DNA from: Paraburkholderia sp.
GTDB taxonomy: Bacteria; Pseudomonadota; Gammaproteobacteria; Burkholderiales; Burkholderiaceae
Direction of reading: 5' to 3'
DNA length: 64,000 bases
Assembly: GCF_024281035.1 (NCBI RefSeq)
Contig: NZ_JAMXLH010000052.1
Coordinates: forward strand, 1-64,000
Shown: positions 8,859 to 17,211 of the stretch, in pieces
Layout: each line of letters starts with the position of its first letter
Numbering within the stretch: position 1 is the stretch's first letter
Position numbers and translations under genes: made by a program
Notes under the pieces: model-generated
The model's input: only the letters and a program-made list of their open reading frames with translations
Databases searched by the model: none
Told to the model about the DNA's origin: nothing

Positions 8859-10034
8859 TTAAAACCGGTGGCGCAAGGCTGCACGAACGACGAACTGGTG
8901 ATTGTTGGTCGAATCGCCAAGATTTCCTATATTCGCAACCGCAGTCGCGCCTGTCGACGAGATTCCGGAAGCACGCTGCCATGCGCCTTCCAGATACACG
9001 TCCGTGCGTTTCGAGAAAAGGTAGTCGCCCATGACGCTCACCTGGTTGTAGTGCTGGTTGCCAACCGTCTCCCCGTTGGTTTTCGTCACGCCAGTCCCGT
9101 TCAGGTAATCGTAGGCGGCCATCAGTGCAAACGCCGGTGTCACCATATATTTCGCCGTGACGTCCACGTTGTTAAACCTGGCCGTCGCGCCTGAAAAACC
9201 CGCGCCCAGATTTCCATACTGGATGTTCGTGTACGAGGTCGCGAGTGAAAGAGAGCCGATCGTGTAACCAACGCCGGCACCGATGACCTGATAAGCCGCG
9301 GCGCTCACGTATCCCTTGTTGAGTGAGAAAGCCAGTTGCGAGCTACCGTTCGCATTGCCCGTGAAGAAGCCTGAACCGGCCGTCGCCGAAGTCGGATTCT
9401 TGAAGTATGCATAGGCGGCGCCAACGCTGAATGCACCAGCCGAATAGGCCGCGCCCGCCGAATAACCACTATTTGCGGTTGTGTTGCCTGCTACGCCGCC
9501 AACGCTGTATTCGCCGCCGAACGTGAATCCGCCGTAGTTCTGGCTCATGAAGCGCACCGAGTTATTCACCCGCAGAGAGTTGCCCGTATTGTCGAGATCG
9601 CCCGGATGCAAAAATGGCGCCGAACCGGCCTGCGAACCTTGCGACGTCAGGGGCTGCAGGAAATACGCGATCGAATCGTACTGCCGTCCAAGCGTCACGC
9701 TTCCGAGCTTGCTGCTGCTCAACCCGACAAAGGCTTGCCGCCCGAGGAAAGTTCCGCCTTGTGCCGACTGGCCGTTGTTGAGATTGAGTCCGCCCTCCAG
9801 GGTGAAGATGGCCTGAAGCCCGCCCCCCAGGTCCTCGGAGCCTTTGAATCCCCAACGGCTGCCATTAATTCCATTGGTCGAATCAAGAGAGATTTTCTTT
9901 CCCCCCGTCGCCCCGCCGCTATTGCTCAAATACATGACGCCTTCGTCGAGGATGCCGTACAGCGTCACGCTGCCTTGCGCGTATGCATACGGAACCGCCA
10001 TGCCAAACGTTGCAAGTGCGAGAATCTTCTTCAT
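8859..10034 (-). CDS. OmpC-type outer membrane porin
   Basis: 391 residues. Signal peptide of about 19 residues ending AYAQ, mature start GSVTLYGILDEG, and a C-terminal aromatic RHRF that targets the BAM complex. This is the 16-strand general porin of Burkholderiales. GGAG precedes the ATG by 8 nt. It sits between the sugar-acid genes and the MFS/AroE group and may serve as uptake channel for their substrates. One of three such porins in the window, clearly different in sequence from the other two. Confidence 0.95.
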   Translation of the reverse strand: MKKILALATFGMAVPYAYAQGSVTLYGILDEGVMYLSNSGGATGGKKISLDSTNGINGSRWGFKGSEDLGGGLQAIFTLEGGLNLNNGQSAQGGTFLGRQAFVGLSSSKLGSVTLGRQYDSIAYFLQPLTSQGSQAGSAPFLHPGDLDNTGNSLRVNNSVRFMSQNYGGFTFGGEYSVGGVAGNTTANSGYSAGAAYSAGAFSVGAAYAYFKNPTSATAGSGFFTGNANGSSQLAFSLNKGYVSAAAYQVIGAGVGYTIGSLSLATSYTNIQYGNLGAGFSGATARFNNVDVTAKYMVTPAFALMAAYDYLNGTGVTKTNGETVGNQHYNQVSVMGDYLFSKRTDVYLEGAWQRASGISSTGATAVANIGNLGDSTNNHQFVVRAALRHRF

Positions 10035-10330
10035 TGCGCAATCTCCAGATCTTTTAATTTATTTGGTTTTTCGTCGCCAGCCGGCTTGCACTGACTTTTT
10101 ATTCAATCGTTTCGCCACGAACCCGAGCGCATCTCCAGTTAGCGCACGCCGATGCGGCCATGAGCATAGAAACTGAGGACTGCTACCGTTGACCACACCG
10201 TCCTGACCTTCCGAGCCAGAAGGAAAAAATCACGAAATAGACAGGGAAGGTCTTCGCGGCGCGAAGCTCGGGCCGCAGCGCTATACGATTGGGTGTTGAA
10301 CTCCGGCCTGGCGGCCAGCGTATCTGTCAC

Positions 10331-11764
10331 TCATGGACGGGGGGCAGCGTCGTGGAGATCGTCGAGATCGCGTCCCCGCGTTTCCGGCAGGTAGAAAGTC
10401 GTGACCACACCGATCAGGCTCAGAATCGCGACGTACGCCGCAAGCGGAATCCACGAAAGAATCGTACCGTCCTTTCCACCCCAATGGTTGGTCGCCCACG
10501 CGATGATCGACGCGCCGATGAGCGGCGCCACACCGCCTGCGACGACGGCCGACAATTCGCGTCCAACGGCCACGCCGGCATAGCGATGCTGTGCACCGAA
10601 GAGTTCGGGAAGCAACGCGCCCTGCGTGGCGAACATGCCCCAGACACCGGCGAGCGTGACACACAGCATCGTGATGCTCGCGACTGCATTGCCGAGGCTC
10701 AGCACCCACCAGGTTGGAAACGCGAGAAGTAGTTGGTAGAGCGCAAAGGCACGATAGACGGGCACACGCCCGAAGCGGTCGCTCAGGATGCCCGCCAATG
10801 GAATGATGATCGCACCCGACAAACCGGCCAGCAGCAGCGCCACGGCACCGATCTGTCCGTGCAGGCCGGTGGCAGTGGCGATATAGCTGATTGCAAGCGA
10901 CTGGTAAATCGACGAGCCGCCATTTTCAGCCATGCGCAGCCCGATCACCTTCAGCACCATCGGCTTGGAGTGTCGCATCAGATGCGTAAGCGGGCTGTCC
11001 TTCACCTGGTGCCGGGCCTCGAGCTTCGAAAACGACGGCGATTCCTTGAGCCGCAAGCGGATCCAGACCGCAATCGCAATGATGACCGCGCTCAACAGGA
11101 ACGGAATGCGCCACAGCCAGGATTGCGAAAGGTCTTCGACGCGCACCAGCGCGAAGTAGATCGCCGCCGCCATCACGGTTCCAAGCAGCACGCCCATGAA
11201 CGGCAGTGCGGCGAAGTAGCCGCGACGCTTTGCAGGCGCGTATTCCGCCATCAATACGGCTGCGCCCGCCTGCTCCGCACCGGCGCCGAGCCCCTGCAAC
11301 AGACGGCAGCCGATGAGCAGGATCGGCGCCCATATGCCTGCGCTCGCGTAGGTGGGCAGAACGCCAATCATCGTACTGGCGATGCCCATCAGCAGGATCG
11401 TTGCCATCAGCACGAATTTGCGTCCGTAACGGTCGCCGAGCGCGCCGAATATCACTCCGCCGACAGGCCGCACCGCAAAGCCGAGAAAGTACGCGCCAAA
11501 GCTTGCGATCAAACCAATCGCGGGATCGCTCGACGGAAAGAACAACCGGCCAAATATCAATGCGGAAGCCAGGTTGTACAGTGCGAAGTCGTAGTACTCG
11601 AGCGCACTGCCAAGCGAGGCGGCCCACGCAGCCCGATAAAGATCGGCTGTCGTCACGCCGCCGGGGTTGGCGCTTTCCCTGGCTGTCGCCAGGCGCGCGC
11701 TGACGGCCGGTTCGACCACCGACTCGACCGCCGATTCGACCGCAATAGTGTGCTGATGCTTCAT
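10331..11764 (-). CDS. MFS transporter, metabolite:H+ symporter family
   Basis: 477 residues with about 12 membrane segments. The inter-helix motifs GDRYGRKFVL and SDRFGRVPVY are those of the sugar/MHS branch (shikimate ShiA, alpha-ketoglutarate KgtP type). The ATG at 11764 has AAGGAG upstream; the first 35 residues are a soluble, glutamate- and valine-rich N-tail. It is last in a run with the AroE-like, hydroxyacid dehydrogenase and SDR genes, which points to uptake of a hydroxy or cyclic acid. Confidence 0.88.
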   Translation of the reverse strand: MKHQHTIAVESAVESVVEPAVSARLATARESANPGGVTTADLYRAAWAASLGSALEYYDFALYNLASALIFGRLFFPSSDPAIGLIASFGAYFLGFAVRPVGGVIFGALGDRYGRKFVLMATILLMGIASTMIGVLPTYASAGIWAPILLIGCRLLQGLGAGAEQAGAAVLMAEYAPAKRRGYFAALPFMGVLLGTVMAAAIYFALVRVEDLSQSWLWRIPFLLSAVIIAIAVWIRLRLKESPSFSKLEARHQVKDSPLTHLMRHSKPMVLKVIGLRMAENGGSSIYQSLAISYIATATGLHGQIGAVALLLAGLSGAIIIPLAGILSDRFGRVPVYRAFALYQLLLAFPTWWVLSLGNAVASITMLCVTLAGVWGMFATQGALLPELFGAQHRYAGVAVGRELSAVVAGGVAPLIGASIIAWATNHWGGKDGTILSWIPLAAYVAILSLIGVVTTFYLPETRGRDLDDLHDAAPRP

Positions 11765-11842
11765 TTTGTCTCCTTCAGATCTCCAGAGCGAAACCGCGCG
11801 ATGCTGCCCGTGCGGATCGTCGTCCACGGTGTTGCCCAGCCC

Positions 11843-12727
11843 TCATCTGGCGTGAGGTTCTGGTTGTCTCCCCTCTTTCTGCTTCGCTTCTCGCGCGCTT
11901 GACGCTTCGTGCGCTTCGACTCGCGCTATCTCGTCGAGCAGGGCGGCGCTCATGACGTCGAGCGGTGCCGGCTTGCCGGTGTACAACTCGATCTGTCCGC
12001 AGAACTGATGCAGCAACATTCGCGTTCCGTCGACGACGCGGCACCCGATGGCAGACGCATCGCGAATCAGTTTCGTGCGCACCGGCAGGAACGTCGCGTC
12101 CATCACGAACAGATGGGATTGAAGCTGCCGCGCCGCCAATGGATTGATGTCGGGCGCGCGAAAACCTGCGGCCGTCGCGTTGACTACGCCGTCGAAATCG
12201 CCCGGTTCGAAGTCCGCAAGGCCGCCGCCGAATGCAATGCCGAAGTCGCGGGCGAGCACCTCGCCGCGGGACGCCGTCCGGTTGAATACGGTCACCGTGG
12301 CCCCCGCTCGTTTCGCGCCCCATGCGATCGCGCGCGCAGCACCGCCCGCGCCGAGCAGCGCGATACGTTGCCCCGCAAGCGGTGTCATCTCTTCGAGCGC
12401 GCGCACGGCGCCCGCGCAGTCCGTGTTGTAGCCCGTGAGATAGCCGTCGCGGTTGTCGATCGTATTGACTGCGCCGATTTCGCGCGCGGTCTCATCGAGC
12501 GCGTCGAGGTGAGCGATAACCGCTTGCTTGTGCGGCATCGTCACATTCATGCCGCGTATGCCGAGCGTGCGTATCGCCTGAACGGCACGCGCGGCATCGT
12601 CCACGCCAAAGCTCACGAACGTATAGTCGACGTCAAGCGCACGATAGGCCGCGTTATGCACCTTCACGTTGAACGTAAACGGCTGGCCCGCGAGCGAGCC
12701 GCACAGTGTGGGAATCGAATGAGGCAT
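11843..12727 (-). CDS. Shikimate dehydrogenase-like protein (AroE family)
   Basis: 294 residues. It keeps the catalytic lysine (NVTMPHK) and aspartate (GYNTDCAGA) and the NADP fold GAGGAARAIAWGA followed by FNRTASR. The usual N-terminal substrate motif SxS-P is replaced by TFNVKVHN, so shikimate may not be the substrate. Relatives of this kind act on quinate, aminoshikimate or unknown hydroxy acids. It lies 13 nt after the hydroxyacid dehydrogenase, inside a catabolic-looking operon with a carrier, so it is unlikely to be the housekeeping AroE. Confidence 0.85.
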   Translation of the reverse strand: MPHSIPTLCGSLAGQPFTFNVKVHNAAYRALDVDYTFVSFGVDDAARAVQAIRTLGIRGMNVTMPHKQAVIAHLDALDETAREIGAVNTIDNRDGYLTGYNTDCAGAVRALEEMTPLAGQRIALLGAGGAARAIAWGAKRAGATVTVFNRTASRGEVLARDFGIAFGGGLADFEPGDFDGVVNATAAGFRAPDINPLAARQLQSHLFVMDATFLPVRTKLIRDASAIGCRVVDGTRMLLHQFCGQIELYTGKPAPLDVMSAALLDEIARVEAHEASSAREAKQKEGRQPEPHAR

Positions 12728-12740
12728 GATGATTCTTCAG

Positions 12741-13724
12741 TCAGATTTTCGACAGGTCGAATGCCGCAACAGGCGCTGCGCCATCGAGCACGCGCAGCAG
12801 GTTTTCAGTCGCGAGTTCCGCCATCGCCCGGCGAGTCTCGTGTGTAGCCGAGCCGATGTGAGGCAGCGCCGTAACCTTTGGATGGTTGCGAAGCGGTGAA
12901 TCGAGCGGCAACGGTTCGACGGCGAACACGTCGAGCGCGGCCGCACGCAAGTGAGCGCTGTCGAGCGCGGCGAGGAGCGCGTCCTCGCGCACGATCGGGC
13001 CACGCGAACCGTTGACGAAGATCGCGCCGGACTTCATCTTCGCAAAGGCCTGGGCGTCCAGGAGACCACGTGTCGCGCCGGAAAGCGGCAGCGTCAAGAC
13101 CACGATGTCCGCGCGAGCCAGCAGGTCGTCGAACGACGCGCGCTGCACGTGTCCGGCAAGGGCTTCGGGCACGGGCACGTCGAACGGATCGTGAAAAATC
13201 ACGGGCATGTTGAATCCAAGCGCGGCGCGCCGGGCCACGGCCTGTCCGATCCTGCCAAAGCCCAATACGCCGAGCGTCTTGCCGTGGACATCCCAGCCGA
13301 ACAGGTCGTCCCCGATGTTGCGCGTCCAACGACCTTCGCGTACATGATTCGAAAGCTCGACAAGCCGCCGCGAAGCCGCCATGACGAGTGCAAATATCGT
13401 GTCGGCCGTCGTTTCCGTCAGCACGCCTGGCGTATGGCACAGTGTGATGCCATGTTGCTTGAGGAAGGGCAAATCGTAGTTGTCGACGCCTACCGAAATA
13501 CTCGAAATGACCCGCAAGTCGCGGGCTTCGCCGAGTTCGGCAGCACCGAGCCTGAAGCTCGAACCGATGAGGCCGCTTGCAGTACGCAGCGCATCGCGAA
13601 AGCGCGGAAGCTCGTCGGCGCGTCTAGGGTCGGCGACAACTACGTCGTGTCGTGTCGCGATGCGTTCGAGCAGATCGTCGGGAATCTTGCGGAACACAAC
13701 CACGTTTTTTCGTGCGGCATTCAT
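12741..13724 (-). CDS. D-isomer-specific 2-hydroxyacid dehydrogenase
   Basis: 327 residues. The NAD(P) motif GVLGFGRIGQAVARR and the catalytic set are present: arginine in NGSRGPIV, glutamate in VFAVEPLP and histidine in LPHIGSAT. Closest in style to 2-ketogluconate/glyoxylate reductases (GhrB/TkrA). GGAGGG sits 6 nt before the ATG at 13724. The neighbouring SDR resembles gluconate 5-dehydrogenase, so ketogluconate reduction is a sensible guess for the pair. Confidence 0.88.
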   Translation of the reverse strand: MNAARKNVVVFRKIPDDLLERIATRHDVVVADPRRADELPRFRDALRTASGLIGSSFRLGAAELGEARDLRVISSISVGVDNYDLPFLKQHGITLCHTPGVLTETTADTIFALVMAASRRLVELSNHVREGRWTRNIGDDLFGWDVHGKTLGVLGFGRIGQAVARRAALGFNMPVIFHDPFDVPVPEALAGHVQRASFDDLLARADIVVLTLPLSGATRGLLDAQAFAKMKSGAIFVNGSRGPIVREDALLAALDSAHLRAAALDVFAVEPLPLDSPLRNHPKVTALPHIGSATHETRRAMAELATENLLRVLDGAAPVAAFDLSKI

Positions 13725-13951
13725 CGTGCGCCCTCCACCATCAGTGGGTGAATTGCCGGCAAATCGCAAGGGCATCGGCGTGCACCCCGCCACCGGTTGG
13801 GCGAAATGGCCGTGTACATGTCGACTTCCTTATTCATGAGTTTGATGCGAGCGGCGTGTCAAGCTGGAATACATGGGTGGCGTCTCCTTTCTTTGCGGTT
13901 CGTCGATGGCTTTCGTCTTTCTCTTCTGCCGATTTCGCTTCGTCACGTTCG

Positions 13952-14728
13952 TCAGACCACGCTGGTGAGGCCGCCGTCGACAAAGAGCGTCTGTCCGTTC
14001 ACGAAGCTCGATGCATTGGATGCGAGAAACACGGCGGCGCCGCACAGTTCATCGACATCGCCCCAGCGTCCGGCCGGGGTCCGTTTGTAGAGCCACGCTG
14101 AGAACTCGGGATCGTCGACGAGCGTGCGATTCAGGTCGGTCGCGAAATAACCTGGTGCGATGGCGTTGACCTGAATGCCGTGGCGCGCCCAGTCGGCACA
14201 CATGCCTTTGGTCAGCATGCGCACTGCGCCCTTGGCAGCGGCATAGGGCGCAATAGACGGCCTTGCCAGTTCGCTTTGCACCGAACACACGTTGATGATC
14301 TTGCCGCGTCCACGCCGCAGCATGTGACGTGCAACGGCCTGCGAGACGTGGAATACGCCGTCGAGATTCACGCTCATGATTTCGCTCCAGTCGTGTGCCG
14401 AAAACGACTCAAGCTGTGCGCGACGCTGGATGCCCGCATTGTTCACGAGAATGTCGATGGGGCCCGATTGCGCCTCAAACGCATCGATCGCGGCCGCGAC
14501 ATCGTCGGCCTTCGTCACGTCGAAAAGAACAGCCGTTGCATCCAGCCCTTCTTCGCGCAAAGCGCTCAGTGCTGTTCTGGCACTGTCGCGATCGCGAGCA
14601 TTGATGGCGACGGCCGCACCCGCCCGGGCCAGGCCGCGCGCGAGCGCGAGCCCGATGCCGCGGCCCGATCCGGTGATCAATGCGCGCCTGCCGGCCAGAT
14701 TGAAGAGCTCGAGTAGTCCATCCGTCAT
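13952..14728 (-). CDS. SDR oxidoreductase, gluconate 5-dehydrogenase-like
   Basis: 258 residues of the classical short-chain dehydrogenase type: cofactor motif TGSGRGIG, NNAG, catalytic serine in VCSVQSE and YxxxK in PYAAAKGA. The N-terminal LFNLAGRRALITG and overall pattern are those of gluconate 5-dehydrogenases (IdnO/Gno). First gene of the minus-strand group that continues with the hydroxyacid dehydrogenase, AroE-like protein and MFS carrier; divergent from the LysR gene at 14908. Confidence 0.87.
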   Translation of the reverse strand: MTDGLLELFNLAGRRALITGSGRGIGLALARGLARAGAAVAINARDRDSARTALSALREEGLDATAVLFDVTKADDVAAAIDAFEAQSGPIDILVNNAGIQRRAQLESFSAHDWSEIMSVNLDGVFHVSQAVARHMLRRGRGKIINVCSVQSELARPSIAPYAAAKGAVRMLTKGMCADWARHGIQVNAIAPGYFATDLNRTLVDDPEFSAWLYKRTPAGRWGDVDELCGAAVFLASNASSFVNGQTLFVDGGLTSVV

Positions 14729-14828
14729 GATTTATGTCGCGCGCAACATCCTGACGTTCGCGCTGTTCCTCCATGACGTGTAGTTCACCGCAATGGCCGG
14801 AAGAGCGCCAATAATCTTTCGTGACACC

Positions 14829-14849
14829 GTTATCATGAAACGTGATAAC
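14829..14849. promoter_or_regulatory. Operator-like palindrome between SDR and LysR genes
   Basis: Perfect inverted repeat GTTATCA, 7-nt spacer, TGATAAC. It contains ATC-N9-GAT, a form of the LysR T-N11-A box, and lies in the 179-nt divergent region between the SDR operon and the LysR gene. It is the natural binding site for that regulator. Binding is inferred from position and shape only. Confidence 0.55.
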
Positions 14850-14907
14850 CGTGCGACACTGTCGGCAATTCGGGGCACGCGAACCCGGCGGACGATTGGA
14901 GAGGACG

Positions 14908-15795
14908 ATGGAACTGAAACATCTGCGCGCATTCGTTGCGCTGGCGGAGGAGTTGCATTTCGGCCGTGCGGCAGAGCGACTGTGCATCGTGCAACCCGCG
15001 CTCAGCGGGCAGATCAAATCGCTAGAAGAAGAACTTCAGGTTCGTCTGTTTGAGCGTGATCGTCACAAGGTTGCACTTTCGGAGACGGGTGCGCTATTCC
15101 TGCCCGAAGCGCTCGCGACACTTCATCAAGCACAACGTGCGGAGCAGACCGCGCGCCTCGCGGCCCAGGGTGAAATAGGCACGCTGCGGATTGCGTTCGT
15201 GTCGTCCGTGCTGCCGAAACTGCTGCCCGCGCTCATTTGCGCGATGCATAAGCGCTATCCACGCATTACGCTGGAACTGAAAGACATGCCCACGCCCGAT
15301 CAGATTGCGGCGCTTCAAGACAACAAGCTTGATTTCGGCCTGATACGGCTCCCCGCGCACGCTGCAGGCGTTGTAACACGCACGGTAATGCAGGAGTCTT
15401 TCGTCGTGGCCATGCCGGCGCGTCACGCGCTTTCACGCTTGAAGAGCATACACCCTGACAATCTGCGTGACCTGCCCGTCTTCATGCTTGCGCGCCGATA
15501 TGCGCCCGGGTTTTACGACGAGATTCTCGTTGCATTCAGTCAGCAAGGCGTGACTCTCCAGGTCGAAAGGGAGCTCGGGGAGTTCACGACGATGCTCGCG
15601 CTTGTCGCGGCAGGACTGGGGATTGGCGTGATCCCGGCGCAGGCAGCAATCGCGCTGCCGCCGAACGTCACGGCAAGGCCCATCGAGCTGGACAATCTCC
15701 ATACTGGTATTGGACTTGCCTATGTGCATCTCGACAACGCGCTCAAGCGTGCGATTATCGATGTGATCGAAACGTGTATCGGCGATCTATCGTAA
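14908..15795 (+). CDS. LysR-family transcriptional regulator, CbnR/BenM-like
   Basis: 295 residues. N-terminal winged helix (residues 1-60: MELKHLRAFVALAEELHFGR, then VQPALSGQI), followed by the two-lobed effector domain. The first residues place it with the CatM/BenM/CbnR group that senses aromatic or cyclic acids. GGAGAGG lies upstream of the ATG. Divergent from the SDR/hydroxyacid dehydrogenase/AroE/MFS genes, which it probably activates from the palindrome at 14829-14849. Confidence 0.9.
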   Translation: MELKHLRAFVALAEELHFGRAAERLCIVQPALSGQIKSLEEELQVRLFERDRHKVALSETGALFLPEALATLHQAQRAEQTARLAAQGEIGTLRIAFVSSVLPKLLPALICAMHKRYPRITLELKDMPTPDQIAALQDNKLDFGLIRLPAHAAGVVTRTVMQESFVVAMPARHALSRLKSIHPDNLRDLPVFMLARRYAPGFYDEILVAFSQQGVTLQVERELGEFTTMLALVAAGLGIGVIPAQAAIALPPNVTARPIELDNLHTGIGLAYVHLDNALKRAIIDVIETCIGDLS

Positions 15796-15866
15796 CTGGC
15801 AGGAGTGAACGCAGAGGTGAACGCGGAGCACGGGTGCCCGTGTGGCAGACGGGTTAATTCCCGCTT

Positions 15867-16319
15867 TCACAATGGAAGCGGTCGGTCCTGGAAAATGCTC
15901 TTCATCACGAGAGTCGAGGTCAACTTCAAAACGGCAGGCAGCGCCGTTAAACGGCGATCGTAGAGTTCCTGGAATGCTTTCAAGTCGCGTGTGACGACAT
16001 GCAGCATGTAGTCGGGCTCGCCGAAGAGGCGCTCGGCCTGCGTGATTTCCGGAATGCCTACGAGAGCGTTCTCAAACGACCGGATACTTTCGCTGCTGCT
16101 TTCGCTCAAGGTCACGAAGACAATTGCGGAGAAATTCAGCCCGACGGTTGCCGGGTCGATCGTGGCGCGGTAACCGCTGACTACCTGTGCACTCTCGAGT
16201 GCCCGCAGCCGCCGCTGGCACGGAGACAGGCTCAAGCCAACCCGCTCGCTTAGCTCGGTGATTGAAAGTCGTCCATCTTGCTGAATCTCAGCAAGAATCT
16301 TGCGATCGATTGCATCCAT
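15867..16319 (-). CDS. Lrp/AsnC-family transcriptional regulator
   Basis: 150 residues: N-terminal helix-turn-helix (DAIDRKILAEIQQDGRLSI, LSPCQRRLRAL) and C-terminal RAM ligand domain. The start at 16319 is the usual family start. It is divergent from a LysE-type exporter 117 nt away, the standard pairing in which an Lrp-type sensor switches on amino acid export. Confidence 0.9.
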   Translation of the reverse strand: MDAIDRKILAEIQQDGRLSITELSERVGLSLSPCQRRLRALESAQVVSGYRATIDPATVGLNFSAIVFVTLSESSSESIRSFENALVGIPEITQAERLFGEPDYMLHVVTRDLKAFQELYDRRLTALPAVLKLTSTLVMKSIFQDRPLPL

Positions 16320-16436
16320 GCGCGAGATATTAGCTCCTAACTGCGCTCGCAGGCAAGAAATAGGGAGCACTTTCCAGTGCCAAAACCGTAAGATTTCTCG
16401 CCTTGGGCGTTGGCCCGCATAACCGGAAGTGGCGCA

Positions 16437-17063
16437 GTGGAAGCTAGTTTGGTGACGGCGTTCTGGGTCGTCTCGTTCTCGTTGGTCATGGTCCCAGGCG
16501 CGGACTGGGCTTACGTGATTTCGGCGGGACTGCGTGGTCGCGTAGTCGCACCCGCAGTCGGCGGAATGTTGCTCGGGTATCTTGCAATCACGATAGTCGT
16601 AGCAGCCGGCATCGGAAAACTGGTCACGAGCGTGCCGTCCGTTCTGACCGTTTTGACGGTCGTCGGTGGCGCATATCTGCTCTGGCTAGGCATCCGGACG
16701 TTGATGCGTCCGCCCGAACTCGCCGCCGGTCAGGATGAAGTGCAAAAAGGTCCGTGGGGCTGGTCGATGCGCGGTTTTGCAATCAGCGGCCTGAACCCAA
16801 AGGCGCTTCTTCTGTTCATCGCCCTCTTGCCTCAGTTCGTCAGACCTCAAGCCGGATGGTCGGCCTCCGGCCAGATTGTGGCTCTGGGACTTGTGCACAT
16901 GGCCAACGTCGCCGCGGTCTACTCCGTCGTCGGCCTGGGCTCGAAGGCCGTCCTGAGCACGCGCCCCAAAGCGGCGCGCATGGTGGGTCAGCTCTCCGGT
17001 GTAGCAATGATTCTGGTTGCAGCCCTCCTGTTCGCTGAACAGGTCTACGCTTTCGGAAGATAG
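16437..17063 (+). CDS. LysE/RhtB-family amino acid exporter
   Basis: 208 residues, about six membrane helices, with the family motif VMVPGADWAYVISAGLRGR near the N-terminus and GLNPKALLLFIALLPQF in the middle. I chose the GTG at 16437 because GGAAG lies 7 nt upstream and the family begins there; a TTG nine codons earlier is also open. Divergent AsnC-type regulator next door suggests control by the exported amino acid. Confidence 0.85.
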   Translation: MEASLVTAFWVVSFSLVMVPGADWAYVISAGLRGRVVAPAVGGMLLGYLAITIVVAAGIGKLVTSVPSVLTVLTVVGGAYLLWLGIRTLMRPPELAAGQDEVQKGPWGWSMRGFAISGLNPKALLLFIALLPQFVRPQAGWSASGQIVALGLVHMANVAAVYSVVGLGSKAVLSTRPKAARMVGQLSGVAMILVAALLFAEQVYAFGR

Positions 17064-17090
17064 TCCGTTCGCGCAAGCTAACTCAATGCT

Positions 17091-17113
17091 CTTCCCCGGC
17101 AGATCCGGGGAAG
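17091..17113. terminator. Hairpin after LysE gene
   Basis: Perfect 9-bp stem CTTCCCCGG / CCGGGGAAG around a 5-nt loop, 27 nt after the exporter stop and before the convergent M20 gene. There is no T-run, so it may act as a two-sided or factor-assisted terminator. Confidence 0.5.
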
Positions 17114-17211
17114 AAACTGACGAAGCCATGCAGCCTCCTCTGGATTCCTGACCAATCATTCTGCGAGGGAAGGCAAAAACCTGCGCGCCTGGTTTCGCGT
17201 CGGGACACGTG

